This document shows positions 35,068-47,035 of a stretch of DNA of 64,000 nucleotides, piece after piece. This DNA comes from Apoda limacodes (Eukaryota > Arthropoda > Insecta > Lepidoptera > Limacodidae). Location: NCBI GenBank assembly GCA_946406115.1, contig OX291550.1:24652722-24716721 (forward strand), in the 5' to 3' direction. Position 1 is the first letter of the stretch, and every line of letters begins with the position of its first letter. Below the pieces are notes generated by a model. It was given only the letters and a program-made list of their open reading frames with translations. It was not told the origin of the DNA and ran no database searches. The position numbers were made by a program, and so were the translations under genes.

Positions 35068-35390
35068 CGCAGCCTAGTTGGTAGTGTGGCCGGCTGCTAT
35101 ACAGAGGGTGCTGTAGGTTCGATTCCCACAATGGACAAACATTTATGTGATTAACCACATGAGTTAAACCATCAGATATCTTGCCATCATCACGTGTCAG
35201 CCCATTAGGTTCAAGGGTCGTCGGAACGTTAATGCTTGCAAGAGCCCTTCTGATGATGTCGTTAAGGGAACCGTGATAGGAGAGTCTTCCTGCACTCTTA
35301 CGACATGAGAGCTTTCATTTTATAACAGTGTTCCAAGATTTGCTGATGGGATTGCATGAAGCCAATAACCGGACTCCTTCGTTTAGATGG
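35068..35390 (+). mobile_element. tRNA-derived SINE with intact A and B boxes
   Basis: AGCCTAGTTGGTAG (35071-35084) is a near-consensus pol III A box and GGTTCGATTCC (35116-35126) a perfect B box, about 30 bases apart. The rest does not fold into a tRNA, so it is a SINE head followed by a body (ATTTATGTGATTAACCACAT, CGTCGGAACGTTAATGC). The body differs from the Metulj-like SINEs in the window. The 3' limit is uncertain. Confidence 0.65.
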
Positions 35391-36437
35391 CTAAAAGACG
35401 GGCTTGGTCAGAAATGCTGGAACAATTTAAATTTATAAATTATTGAATTCTTTTCGAACAAACAGCACATCGCAAAGTTTTTGATGACTTCATTCCTTTG
35501 GAATGCTTTCGTTAGGACAAATAGAGTTCAATGTTTTCCCTCATAATTTTATTTTTAAACAACTCCTTTACATATATACAATAATTCGTAATGTTTCGTC
35601 ACAACACCAGTTAAGACCACGGCAAAAAACGTTAAAACGAACACACACACGAGGCACATTAATAAATTTTAATATGTGTATGCATATTTCAAATATTCTC
35701 AAATTATTCGCCAAATGTACCACCAGTGAGAATACCGACTTTGAAACATGACACCCGAGAAATGTTACTTCACGAGTGACCAGCCACCAATAACCGTGAC
35801 CTATTAAACCTCGAATACAGAACTGTTCGTACAAAAACTGCTTTGAATATATTTTAGAGAGGTTAAAAATTGTAATACGAACAAATAACTACTCTTAAAA
35901 TCAATTTTAATCTAAAAATTCAATTTCAAAATTCTAATTCAAAATCTTATTATCCGAATGGGTTTTTAGGAACACCGTCGAATCGTCAAGAGAAATTAAC
36001 TACAACTAGCTTTATAAACTAATTACAATACTTTTTTTTTGCCAGCGTCTAATAGATACTCTTTGTAAAACTACAAATAAATCCTACGGCGATCGAGATA
36101 TACGACTTTGTTTTGAGAAAAAGATATCAATTTTACCAGAAATTCTTAATCTTACCGGATTTCAGTTCAATGGTTGTCCACCTTATTACAATTTCTGCAA
36201 TCGGATAAAAAGAAACTGAACTTTTAACTTTGCCACTAAATAAAACTTTAAGTTTGTTCCAGATAGAGTCGAAATAAAATTTTGAGCGGTTTTATTAGCA
36301 GCAAAATAAATATAAGTTCTCGTAAAAAACTAACAATTCTGTTCCATGTCTCAATAGATGGATGGTTTTTGACAAGCATATTATACGTCAAGTAAATAAT
36401 TGTCTATTGTTTTATTATGTGCTTCTTCGCTTATTTT
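35391..36437. other. Intergenic DNA, no gene seen
   Basis: Overlapping ORFs on both strands near 35503-35834 resemble no family I know and have no splice or start context. I call nothing here. Confidence 0.4.
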
Positions 36438-36809
36438 GAGGGTTCCATACCCTAATGGTAAAAAATCACTTTTGTTGATCACGGTTGTATGGGAGCCCTT
36501 AAATATTTGTTTTATTTTAATTTTTTTTTTTTTTAAGGTGAATATATAAATAAACATTCTGTGAATATTTAAAGCGTACGTTATACAACAAACGTTGTTT
36601 TACTGCTTGTTTTGCTCGATATTGATAATGGCAACAGGTAGAAGCTTGAAATATTCACTGAATATTTAGTTATATATTCACTTAAACACAAAATAAAACA
36701 AATATTTAAGGGGGACTCCCATGCAAAAAACGTGATTTTTTTGCCGTTGTTATAGATAATGGCACGGAACCCTTCGTGTGCGAGTCCGACTGGCACTTGG
36801 CCGGTTTTT
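36438..36809 (+). repeat. CCGTCCGTCTGTC-core family, complete variant lacking the core
   Basis: It runs from GGGTTCCATACCCTAATGG through GTATGGGAGCCCTTAAATAT, GCTCGATATTGATAATGGCA and AAGGGGGACTCCCATGC to GGCACGGAACCCTTCGTG and the GCGAGTCCGACTGGCACTTG, GCCGG end. The CCGTCCG run is absent, so it looks like a deletion derivative. Confidence 0.75.
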
Positions 36810-37340
36810 ATTTCTTAATTTAGCATCGCGGATGAAATGATAATATTTTGGAGTTGCTGAGTGCGGTCTTAATCAAATGTTTTGAAAGGTTTCAGCTACA
36901 ATGCAATGCAACATATTCACACCTATTTACTTAAATACATACATAGCACATCTACATTTCTACCATAGACAAAAGACACTGGACTACACATTTCCTAATC
37001 AACTCAATGTGAGTGTGGCCTTGACTTGCCGTCTTTTCCCTTTGTCTCTTTCTAATCAGTGGTCAATTGTGTAAGGCTATTGCACAGTCCATAGAGAACA
37101 GATTACAGTAACCCGCAGTCTATGTTTTCCACAGACTTAAAACTTTACCTACTTGTGCCACATCTCTATTAAGAGGTAAAAAAGTAGAGCGACAACTCAT
37201 ATATATTTTCTGTTTATTCTAAGACCAAGTAGCACAGTAGAAGAGCGTTCGGCGGTTCGATTTCCGGTAAGGAGCAACCACATTAGTACAATTTATTAAA
37301 TGTAAAGTTGTCTCGACTATGGTTTGTTTATAAGCATATA

Positions 37341-37408
37341 TAAGCAACGGTGACCGCTTACCATCAAGCGGATCGTAAACTTGTTTGCCACCTTAGTCGT
37401 ATAAAAAA
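37341..37408 (+). repeat. 3' tail fragment of the common LINE
   Basis: GGTGACCGCTTACCATCAAG, GCTGATCGTAA-like sequence, CTTGTTTGCCACCTTAG and GTATAAAAAAAG are the tail also seen at 8125-8580. It lies directly 5' of the RTE LINE at 37459. A weak B-box-like GGTTCGATTTCC occurs just upstream near 37253. Confidence 0.65.
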
Positions 37409-37458
37409 AGAAAAAACTATAAGCTCATCACCTGTCACGTTTGTGGAACTGAATATAA

Positions 37459-38860
37459 TTGTCACAATTGTCAAAGAATCCCCGGCAGAGATCCGGCTTT
37501 CAACACCGACGACTGGACCTGGCAACCTACAATGCACGTACGCTGAAGACCGACGGGGAAATAGTAGAACTGGAAGAAACTACAAGCAAGTTACGCTGGG
37601 ACGTTATAAGGCTATCGGAGGTCCGAAGACAGGGACAGGACACGATAGTTCTCAAATCAGGTAACTTGATGTACTACCGGGGGGGTGACCAGCTATTCCA
37701 AGGTGGTGTCGGGTTTATCGTCCGCAAGTCCCTCGTCAACAATATCATCAAAGTTGACAGTGTGTCTACCAGGGTAGCGTACCTGATACTCAGAATATCA
37801 AAACGATACTCGCTGAAGGTCATACAGGTTTACGCGCCGACTTCGACACACCCAGACGACGTAGTGGAGGAGATCTATGAGGACATTTCTAAAGCCATAC
37901 ACTCCTCCAAAACACACTATAACGGCGTGATGGGGGACTTCAACGCGAAACTAGGCAAACAAAGTAGTAATGAGCTGAGAGTGGAGCAATTTGGATATGG
38001 ACAACGGAACTCAAGAGGGCAGATGCTGGCCGACTTCATGGAAAAGGAAGGCCTCTTTATGATGAATTCCTTTTTCAAGAAGCGCCCCCACAGGAAGAAG
38101 TCGCCTGGCAAGGCTGAAGACGGAGGTCGGCAGTATTGTTTCGTCTGGACCAGAAGTCTTGGAGGAGATCGATAAATTCTATGGACAGTTATACACGTCG
38201 ACATCGAAACCAGTTGGCAGTTCAGCTAAAGACCCTAGAGCTAGACTGACTCGACACTATACCGAGGTCATCCCGGACGTCAGCTTGTACGAGATTAGTT
38301 AACTCTCTAACAGCTTAAAAACAATAAGGCATGTCTTTAAGCTTCTGGACTGGGACGGTTTTGGCATCAAAATTAATAGCGAGTACATTACCCACCTTCG
38401 GTTTGCCGACGATATCGTGGTCATGGCAAAATCGATGGAGAACCTTGGCACAATGCTCGCCTCAGTAGAGCTCCCCAACGAGTGGGCCTCAAGATGAACA
38501 TGGACAAGACGAAAATCATGTCGAATGGCTACTCCAATAACTGTTAGGAACTCTACACTTGAAGTTGTTGACGAATACGTATACCTAGGATAAACTGTTC
38601 GATTAGGTTTTCTCGTCCTTAATACCCCAGTGCTTGAAGACAAAGCTCTTCAACCAGTGTGTGTTGCCAGTGATGACTTACGGCACTGAGACGTGGTCGC
38701 TAACTATGGGCCTTATACGAAAGCTCAAGGTCGCTCAGCGGGCGATGGAAAGAGCTATGCTCGGAGTTTCCCTAGCTCACTGTAGCTCACCTCACCACTG
38801 AAAAGTTAAGTGAGGCCTATTTCCAGCAGTGGACGTCAATGGGCTGAAATGATGAAAGGA
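37459..38860 (+). pseudogene. Internally deleted RTE-clade LINE (endonuclease joined to RT C-terminus)
   Basis: The first 239-codon ORF (37459-38175) is an APE-type endonuclease: LATYNARTLKTDGEIVELEE near the start, WDVIRLSEVRRQGQD, VIQVYAPTSTHPDD and the catalytic-region GVMGDFNAKLGKQ. It begins without a proper 5' end. After the stop, frame-shifted pieces follow: LTRHYTEVIPDVSLYEIS, then INSEYITHLRFADDIVVMAK with an intact FADD box (38402-38413), and VLPVMTYGTETWSLTMGLIR, KLKVAQRAMERAMLGVSL (from about 38658). The fingers and most of the palm between the endonuclease and FADD are missing, so a deletion removed perhaps 1 kb. It ends with the RTE-type tail CAGCAGTGGACGTCAATGGG and short TGA repeats. 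It cannot encode an active protein. Confidence 0.9.
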
Positions 38861-38869
38861 GGAATATTT

Positions 38870-40126
38870 TTAGAAGCAGTTTTTGTGTGAAAAAAATATG
38901 CGGAAAGATACTCTTTAGAGCATTCGTTAAGTAAAAAACTAGCGTGAAAAGAAGTATTTTTTAATTTTTAAGACTTGCACCATACACCTAAGAGCAGGAT
39001 GCAAGGAAGTTTTAATGTTCAAAATAATGAATTATTCATAAGTTACTACCAAATAATAAACACCATACGAGATAATTGAAATTTAGATTCTTGAATTTCA
39101 TTTATAAATATGTATTTATTTGGCTGTACGTACCCGGACCTTTGCTTCGTGAAATAAAAAATCCTGTATAAAGAAAGCGCGCCAAAATAAATGGTTTGTA
39201 TTTATGTCTTTCTTTAATTTACTCGTATAATGCGTTGTAAAATGCATTGTATATATATTTTAACCTAAGTTATAACCTGTTATTACATCATTTTGCCTAT
39301 AATACATATGTATTATATTTATAAATAACTATTTCAACAGTCATAAATATTTTAAAAGTCACAATTTTGCGGTTAAAATACTTTTCTTTTTATTGTTTAC
39401 AGCTATTTTTTCTAAGGGTCGCTTAGAATGCCGGGTAAATTTTTAAATACCGAAATATTGTAAAGTCGATCAAAGGGTAATTAGTTTTGATTTCTTTCAC
39501 AGAAAAATTTCTGAGTCGGTATAATCCAAAGACTTCTGTAACCTGTCCTATAGACTGCGCACTAACCTCACAAAATTGACCACTCTTTAGAAAGAGATAA
39601 AGTGAAACTGTGGTGTCCTTTCTCTTTCTATCAACGTCCGCCATTTTGTTTGTTGATGGTTATCAAAACAACTTAAAAATAGACAAGAGACACCACAGTT
39701 TTGCTTTGTGGTCACACCTTTGCAACCAATTTTTTTTTACTTCTGGCTAGGAAATGCGCTGTCCATTTATTGACTATTCTTTACCTTTTTTTCATCTGTT
39801 GAAACTGTTATGCAATAAATTACAAATCTATATGCCTAAGTAAAGTATCAAAATAAGTAAAGGCGGACGCACACGCCCAAGTAGTCGTTAATTTTGAAAT
39901 TCATTTAAATAATAATTAGTAAGTGATCAAAACCCAAAATTAACTTGAATTTTTAAATTATATTTGGCACTTCAAGCAAGATAAATTGTTATTAAATTTA
40001 TTTTATTAAAAATATTTTTAATAGATATTAATAACGATATCTTAATAACATGACTCCACACCCATTTATTAAATGCCATGAAGAAATTTTTGAGTAAGGA
40101 ATAAAGTATTGTGGATATTTTAAATT
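38870..40126. other. Intergenic DNA, no gene seen
   Basis: AT-rich. The minus-strand ORF 39423-39644 has no recognisable domain. 39560-39720 contains an imperfect inverted repeat (AAAGTGAAACTGTGGTGTCC against GGACACCACAGTTTTGCTTT-like sequence), a possible small MITE. Confidence 0.45.
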
Positions 40127-40355
40127 AACAATAAGGTACCTAATCTATCTTCATTTAATGCTATTAAAAACATGTTTTTTATTATTACCGTTTCTTTTAA
40201 ACTAACAATAAGGTACCTAATCTATCTTTATTTTCAGGTATTAAAAAAATGTTTTTATTATTACCGTTTCTTTTAAACTAACAATAAGGTACCTAATCTA
40301 TCTTCATTTTGAGGTATTAAAAAAACGTTTTTATTTCCTTTCTTTCTTTTAAACA
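40127..40355. repeat. Three-copy minisatellite, 76-77-bp unit
   Basis: Units begin at 40127, 40204 and 40280, each with AACAATAAGGTACCTAATCT then ATCTT(C/T)ATTT, and end in TTCTTTTAAAC. The third copy diverges at its 3' end. Confidence 0.9.
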
Positions 40356-42475
40356 GTAAGTCGATGTAAATAAAAAAGCTAAGTTTTTTTAAATTTTCTA
40401 TTCAAGCAAATCCTATCTATATACCTATCCTAAATTAATAAGAACAGTTAAAGTAAAAAAGTAAAAAGTATTTTGCTTTAAACTTATTAGCTTATTATTA
40501 ATCTTTTTTATAATAATTGTATTTTATAATTGTAATTATTTCAATTTTTAACTTAGGAAAGCTACTATTTGAATTATTCCATTTTTATTATAATTTTATT
40601 ACAATATTGTATAACGGTTTTTTATAAAACACCAAAATATCAGCAAATGCGATGCAAAGATGGTAGAATTGTTGTAAGGTTGTGGACAAACGGACGGACG
40701 AACATGCGGAAACCATAAGGGTTCCGTTTCTGTCAAGCTACTAAATTCTAAAAAGCAGCTGTCGAAAGAAAATTTTACTTTCACCACATTGTTATCGCTT
40801 ATGATTTCTTGAATTTATACTTAAATATGATTGTGATTTAATTATTTTGTTGTATTACTGACATAGATATATAAGTGTAATTGTTACTAATAAACTATGG
40901 ACTTTAAAATGTCTGAAATAAAAAAAAATGTATTATTATTAATATTAAAAAAAGTTGTGCATATTCCCTATTGCACATTGTTGTTTATTCATATTATGTT
41001 TAAGCGCTTTTTATTTACACCTGTCAACGTCCACTGCAGGGCATAGGCTTATTCTTATACTAACTCTGTTCAATATTAAAGTGTGTTAAAATAAATCCTT
41101 AGCAATATTTAAGGTGGTTTAATCAAAACAATCAGTATTTATTGCTTCCTATAATATTTGTCAGGATTCCTAGCAAATTTGTAACTTAATAACTTAATCA
41201 ATTCAAGATTACTAACAGTAGTTTTATGACATAGCAATGAATAAAAATGTTTCGGTAGCCAAATCAAAAATAACAAGTTAGGAGTGGCAACATTAGGATT
41301 TAGAAATCATTTGATAGATCCTGGATTTAATCTCTGATTTTATCTGGTGGTATAGGTATATATATTTTGAATATGCTTGTTATAATATGTGGTAATAGGA
41401 ATATCGCAACTTTGTCAGCGTCAACTTTTGAAAAAAGGAAAGCTTAACTTTTTATGATTTTACCTGCAAAAATATCGGAATCTCATTTAATTTTTTATCC
41501 CCTATTTCCCCCCCTAGAGAATGATTTGCCAAGACCAGTGAAACACGTCAAGCTTAATGAAGTTCCCGTACAAAGTCCCAGCACCCAACTATCATTTTAA
41601 GGTGTAATTCTTTAAAAAATTTTTTTAGTGCTCTCCTGCGTTATAACAGGAATAAAAATTATAAGTCTTTTGACCTCCTCTTATTATTTTATATAAGTAC
41701 CAGTTTTTCCCGCGGTTCCACCCGCCCTTAATTCGGTTATATAAGCGTGAAGAGGTAAGAGATTAAGATGAAATTTGGCATGGAGATAGATTGAGTCCTG
41801 GGGTAGGACGTAAGCTACTTGAAAACGGCAAGTGTGAGTCAGTTTTATTTCTATAATTGAGAAGTTGCCGTTGCAATCCTACACCAATGACTGAATGCTA
41901 GTAGACCAGAAGTTCGATTCCTGCTGGTAATGGGCAGCAAATTGTAACAATTTTCTTTACATATTTTAAAAGTTATCCTGTACCTGGTTTGTGCGGAGCG
42001 CGAAAGGGTTCACTTGCAACTGTCCCAGAGGTCCGGAGATAATTAGAGCCACCCCACCAAGTAACCAAATGGGATGCCTGTTTTCTCGGAAATTATTGGC
42101 ATTGTAAGTGAACATGAATTTTTGAAAACAGCGTAAATCAGCCCACTTGTGAGTTGTTAACTACCTAACTTTTAGTTAGAATAACCGCTTAAAGGTTCAA
42201 ATGTTTGCCTACTACAGTGTTTGTTTTCTATTTTATTTGTCAATTTCAAGCGATTTTCCCAACTTCACTTTAAATGGAACTTTTACTCGCACTTACCTCT
42301 CTCCTCTCTATAAGGTGGGAGCGTACAGTGTGACACACAAACATAAATCCTAAGAAGAACACAATTTGGTCAGCAACCAACGATAAGGTTCTCAGGAATG
42401 TCACTTGATCGGTGAACTTCTATGGGTTTGTGACGTTAACTACCACCGCCAATTGATATTATCATTTCCTTCTTT
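40356..42475. other. Intergenic DNA with decayed repeat fragments
   Basis: A fragment of the CCGTCCGTCTGTC-core family lies at about 40674-40735 (ACGGACGGACG, GGGTTCCGTTT). 41695-41885 is a scrambled copy of the CCCGCGGTTTC repeat (TTCCCGCGGTTCCACCCGCC, AAGCGTGAAGAGGTAAGAG, GAAATTTGGCATGGAGATAG). A B-box-like GTTCGATTCC at about 41913 may be a SINE head. No gene is seen. Confidence 0.5.
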
Positions 42476-42758
42476 GTCTATCATGTACCGCTTTTATAAT
42501 AGGATATGTTACGAAAATTTTTCGAAATAATGCCCACGGCTACATTTTACACCATCGCACCGCTCGCCGTCGGCAGGGAATTCATTCTCACACTTTAGAA
42601 CCCGCGAACGCTTGAGTTGTGGAATGAGCTCCCTGCCAAAGTTTTCTCTTAGGACTACAGTATGGGGTTCTTGAAGAAAGAAGTTATTATTTTTTTTTTA
42701 CCATCGCTTACCATCAGGCGGACCGTAGGCTTGTTTGCAACCATAGTGGTATAAAAAA
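42476..42758 (+). repeat. LINE reverse-transcriptase C-terminus and tail, truncated
   Basis: It shares with 25107-25509 the blocks ATGTACCGCTT, GAAATAATGCCCACGGCTAC, CATCGCACCGC, GAATTCATTCTCACACTTTA, GAATGAGCTCCCTGCCAA and ACTACAGTATGGGGTTCTTG, then the tail CTTACCATCAGGCGGACCGT, GGCTTGTTTGC, GTGGTATAAAAAA. Confidence 0.8.
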
Positions 42759-43233
42759 CGTATTTCTGTAGAAGCACATTTTTGAAATTCCCTTTGTGCA
42801 AAGAGAAAAATAAAAATATCAAGTAGCGGCTCTAGATAGCAGGGGTTACGCTCTTGTTAGAAATATAAAACTAGTCATAAGCGGTGTTGAGATAACCTTG
42901 TAGAATATATCAGTGAGTTGTAGTAGAAATTTTCGTTCAAAAGTGGTCGTTTTTCTAATGGCGGCGCTAGTTAACTGCTATATGCGCCTTAAGTAGACAT
43001 TGACATGTAGCCTAGACATACACATGGCGTTTGATCGGATCTGGCATTCGAGTCTTTTACTAAAGTTTGATGGGTGGATTGATAAGGTGTCTTTCCGGCA
43101 AGACACACATAGCTGTCGGTAGCTGATCCAAAAGTATGGGCAATAACGCTGGTGTCCCGCAAGGCTCAGAGTTGTTACGCATAAACTCAAAGAATTTTAC
43201 ATAAACCATTTTTTTTTAAATCAAATAGAAGTT

Positions 43234-43392
43234 ATAGTCTGGTTCACTTTTCCTCAAAATACGATTCTAGCGGCATATTGGGTAACATTTGGCCAAATGA
43301 GTTTTTTTTACTAATTCGGACCTCCTGAACACGAATTTCGATGTTAGCAATCCCGATTTTTGACCGGAAGCCCAGAATTCAAGTTGGCGTCC
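43234..43392 (+). repeat. Left arm of a long inverted repeat around the Jockey LINE
   Basis: TAGTCTGGTTCAC, ACATTTGGCCAAATGAGTTT, ACTAATTCGGACCTCCTG and ACACGAATTTCGATGTTAGC match the reverse complement of 46541-46712 over about 160 bases with roughly four of five bases kept by eye. The loop now contains the LINE at 43690-46067. Confidence 0.8.
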
Positions 43393-43689
43393 ATGATCGT
43401 GAACATTTCCTCAATTTTAGGGCTCGGAGCCGACTTTTTTCTTTCAGATTGTTAATCGTGTCAGATTTTGTCGAATAATACGAAAATAATTTGTAACAGA
43501 GTGTTTAATTAACTATTTAAATGTATTAGAACGAAAAAATCTGCGAAAGAATAAAATTATTTTGAGTTGATTCTACTCCGCGTATTTGGCAAAATTCATG
43601 TTTTGTTGAAGCTATTTATTTCGTTGTGGTTAAATGGAATAATAGATCATGATAATAAGTAAACCACGAAGGTAATGTCCTTACCGACA

Positions 43690-46067
43690 CTAGAACCGTG
43701 GCGGACTGGGATGAATTCGGGCAATTGCTCGAAAACCCCAGCTCGCCACATCTAGATCGCGTTCCACATATACAATCACTTCCGCGACCGAATTCAACGT
43801 AGCTATCGACTCACTTACTAGCTACCTGACCGCCACCGTTGGTGAGTGCTCAAGACAAGTGCCGGTTGGTGATTACCACCACCTAATCCTGCTTCAGCAC
43901 ATCAGGTTGCTAATAACTGAACGCAACGCGGCCCGCCGCAGACGCAATCGCGCTACCACTATCGAAAACAAAGCTCGCTTCAACGACTTACACCGCCGTG
44001 TAAGAACCACTGTAGCTGAGCTTCATGCCCAATGTTTCGGTGATCTGATGGAGGACATTTCCCCTTCTCATGAAGCTTATTGGCATCTAGCCAGAGCTTT
44101 GAACTCAGACACCGCCAACTCCCTCCCTCCGTTATCTCGTCCCACAACGTTCCTGCGTTCGATGACGACGAAAAAGCGGATTGCCTTGCATCTAGCCTCC
44201 AAGCCCAATGTGCCTTAAGCACACAGCCTTTCGATCCCGATCACGTGCGTGAGGTAGACGGTGAAGTGGGGCACAGAACTTCTCTGCCCCCACAGGATCC
44301 CCTGCCCCCAGTCACTGTCGATGAAGTCAAACAGGTCATCAAAGACCAACGCCCTCGTAAAGACCCCGGTGCAGACGGTATCTCTAACGATATCCTAAAG
44401 CGTCTCACTCTTTCCCTTTTCCGCCTGCTAGTAGCGATTTGCATCGCTGCTATCGAAAATTGCACCTTTCCTTCTCAATGGAAAGATCCAATTGTTATAG
44501 GCATCCATAAGCCAGGCAAAGCTCGTACCGAGCCGTACTCCTACTGCCCTATAAGTTTACTAAAGGTCCTTGATAAACGCTACGAACGCCTCCTCCTCGC
44601 TCGCCTACGGAACGCTTTAGTCTCCAGAGGCATTTTAATAGACGAGCAGTTCGGCTTCCGAGCCAAATACTCATGCGTCCACCAAGTCCTCCGTATCACG
44701 GAACATATTCTCACTGGCTTCCAACCAGTACTAGGTAAGCCCCGTCAAACGGTCGCTGTCTTCTTCGATGTAGCGAAAGCCTTTGACAAAGTCTGGCACA
44801 ACGGTTTTATTTATAAACAGTACAACTTTCAGTTGCCAGACCGTCTCGTACTCATCATACGAGACTATTTGTCGAACCGTAGCTTTCGCTACTTGAGGGC
44901 ACTCTCTCTTCCCCCCGTCCCATAGAAGCAGGAGTCCCACAAGGGTCCGTGCTCGCCCCTGTCTTGTACCTTCTATACACAAACGATATCCCTAAAACGA
45001 TAGGCACCCAATTAGCCCTCTTTGCGGATGATACCGCTATTTATACCACCGATAGGCAAAGGCAAGTGAGTCAAATCACTAAGAGACCAACCCGCTATCA
45101 CCGCCCTAGGCGAATGGTTTCGGAAATGGAGAATCAAAGTGAACCCCGACAAAAGCTCTGCCGTTCTCTTTACCATAAGCCATCCTCCGCGGCCATCTTC
45201 CCTCTCACTCTTCGGTCGCGTCATTTCTTGGCAAAACAAGACCAAATATCTCGGTGTGACCCTGGATAGGCGTTTGAACTTCCGCGATCACACCAAAATC
45301 GTCGTCTTTATCACATGATAGGCTAGTACAGTAAGATGTCGCTTAGAAATAAGCTGAATCTTTACACAACTTGTATCCGCCCCATACTAGAATACGCTAG
45401 CGTCTTCAAACTTCGAACTCTCCAAAACCACTTTCTCAGAGCGGCCTCCAGGGCCTCCTGGTACGTCCGCAACGGACGTACGGACCTACACAGGGACTTT
45501 GAGCTCCCCACGATTCCCCATTATTTCAAAAACCTGGCAGTCCGCTGTTTCGAGCAACAAAATCATCCAAACCGATTAATTGTGCAATCCACAACGTACC
45601 ATCCCCCCGACCGACCTCGGCACGGTCGCAAAACTATCTCTAGGCGGCCTCGGCACGTACTTACGGCCCCAGATGACGATCTCGCTGTCTGTATAGCGAG
45701 ATTAGTCTCCACGATCTCCCCTAATACGGCCGTCCCCCTAACACGACACCGACGGCCCCGAGTCCGTCCGCGCCCGCAAGGATACACGAGGTATCAAACA
45801 GTGCCGGGTCGCTTCTTGCCGCCACTCAATCGCAATCCCTACCTGCGTAACGGGGAACTCCTGACTCACCTTCGGGTTCGAGGCTCACGCCGGTCGAAGG
45901 GACGCCCTCGAGAGCGACAAGCCAAGCCGAGGCTCCCAGCTCGAGGAGCCCTTGAGCGTTGGGCGCTATACGGGCTGAGGCTTTTTCAGACTCTCGTCCC
46001 AAAAAGCCCGGTGAAGCAGTAATGACTGCAACAGCCAACTGCATAGTCAGTCAGAGAAAAAAATAAT
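43690..46067 (+). pseudogene. Jockey-clade LINE, 5'-truncated and frameshifted
   Basis: The endonuclease is missing. The coding part starts in the linker (RLLITERNAARRRRNRAT, 43859 on) and continues into reverse transcriptase: VDEVKQVIKDQRPRKDPGAD, GISNDILKRLTLSLFRLLVA, EQFGFRAKYSCVHQVLRITE, AVFFDVAKAFDKVWHNG (44750-44810). After a frameshift near 44900 come [20 protein letters not shown] and an intact catalytic FADDT (45021-45035), then [23 protein letters not shown] sequence in another frame, [18 protein letters not shown] and, from 45336, LRNKLNLYTTCIRPILEYAS. The last frame stays open to 46022. Further frameshifts near 44150 and 45090 show it is dead. The non-coding end is CATAGTCAGTCAG plus an A-rich run at 46052. 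Its 3' 200 bases recur at 56847-57069. The minus-strand ORFs inside are shadows. Confidence 0.92.
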
Positions 46068-46540
46068 TACACATTCATTTAATCATCATCCTCATTTACA
46101 ACATCTTTTTTTAATTTGTACAAATCGTGGAACAAAAACACATTGAGGTACAAATTAACTTAGCCTTTCGACATTTACAAAGTTTTGATGTTTGCATATC
46201 AATGTTTGCAAATAATAAAAAACGTTTCTTTTTTAAATTTTTTTTCTTGGCCTGCGACTGCAACCACTGTCAAAAATAGGATTCTTTGCTACAAATACAT
46301 TAACAAAGGCGTACTAACCAAAACAGTGCAGGCTCTTATTGCCGAAATAAGTAGCCCAGTACACAATATTATGTAATTTCAATAATTATAACTATTTATA
46401 TAATGAAAATTTATTATTTAGAACGGTCAATTAATTGTTTTAATAGTTTATAACAATTATTTTTGCATTCTGCGACAAAAACAACGCTAAAGACGCCAAA
46501 AAAAATGGCCTCGGGAGTGGAAATATCGTATTTGTAAGAA

Positions 46541-46712
46541 AACGTCCGCTATCTTGAATTCTGAGCTTCATGTCAAAAATCGGGAGTGCCAACATCGAAA
46601 TTCGTGTACAGGAGATCCGAATTAGTAAAAAAAACTCATTTGGCCAAATGTTAGCCAAAATACCGCTAGACTTGTTAAAATGGCCACTTTAGAAAAAGTG
46701 AACCAGTCTATT
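46541..46712 (-). repeat. Right arm of the long inverted repeat around the Jockey LINE
   Basis: CGGGAGTGCCAACATCGAAA, TTCGTGTACAGGAGATCCGA, AACTCATTTGGCCAAATGTT and GTGAACCAGTCTAT mirror the left arm at 43234-43392. 46068-46540 between the LINE end and this arm is AT-rich with no gene. Confidence 0.8.
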
Positions 46713-46751
46713 AGTGCAAGTACTAATCTGCAATTTTATTTTTGTTTAGTT

Positions 46752-47035
46752 CTTGCCAGCCTTCATACGTCCCCACTGTTGGGGCACAGCCTACCCTCAT
46801 AAGCGAGGGTGATTTGGGCCATAGTCCACACGCGGGCCCAGTGCGGATTATGGACTTCAAAAACGTCTTTTTTTTTCTTGATGTATGCAGGTTTCATTAC
46901 GATTTTTCCCTTCACCGAAAAGCCAATGGTGTGAATAAATAAATCAGTGTACTTGAGAAATTAAGAAAATACTTATTGGTTCACGCCACCCTCGGGGTTC
47001 GAACCTCCGCCCGCCACTACCGACTTTGTTAAGTA
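46752..47035 (-). mobile_element. Metulj-like tRNA-derived SINE
   Basis: Minus strand: B box GGTTCGAACC (46996-47005), GGCGTGAACCAATAAGTATT, AATTTCTCAAGTACACTGAT, GAAACCTGCATACATCAAG, GCGTGTGGACTATGGCCCAA and GGTAGGCTGTGCCCCAACAG, ending GGACGTATGAAGGCTGGCAA. It lies 40 bases beyond the inverted-repeat arm. The ORF 46742-46942 is its shadow. Confidence 0.8.

Noticed and set aside
35068..35130. tRNA gene
   Set aside because: A and B boxes are good, but the flanks do not form acceptor, D and anticodon stems, and a SINE body follows directly.
35503..35834. Facing ORFs of 82 and 88 residues as a gene
   Set aside because: No family resemblance, no splice or promoter context, and lengths within chance for AT-rich sequence.
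40127..40355. CRISPR-like array
   Set aside because: Only three head-to-tail units without spacers of uniform length, in an animal genome; it is a minisatellite.
44241..45787. Minus-strand ORFs of 74-83 residues within the Jockey LINE
   Set aside because: They are shadows of the GC-rich reverse-transcriptase coding strand.
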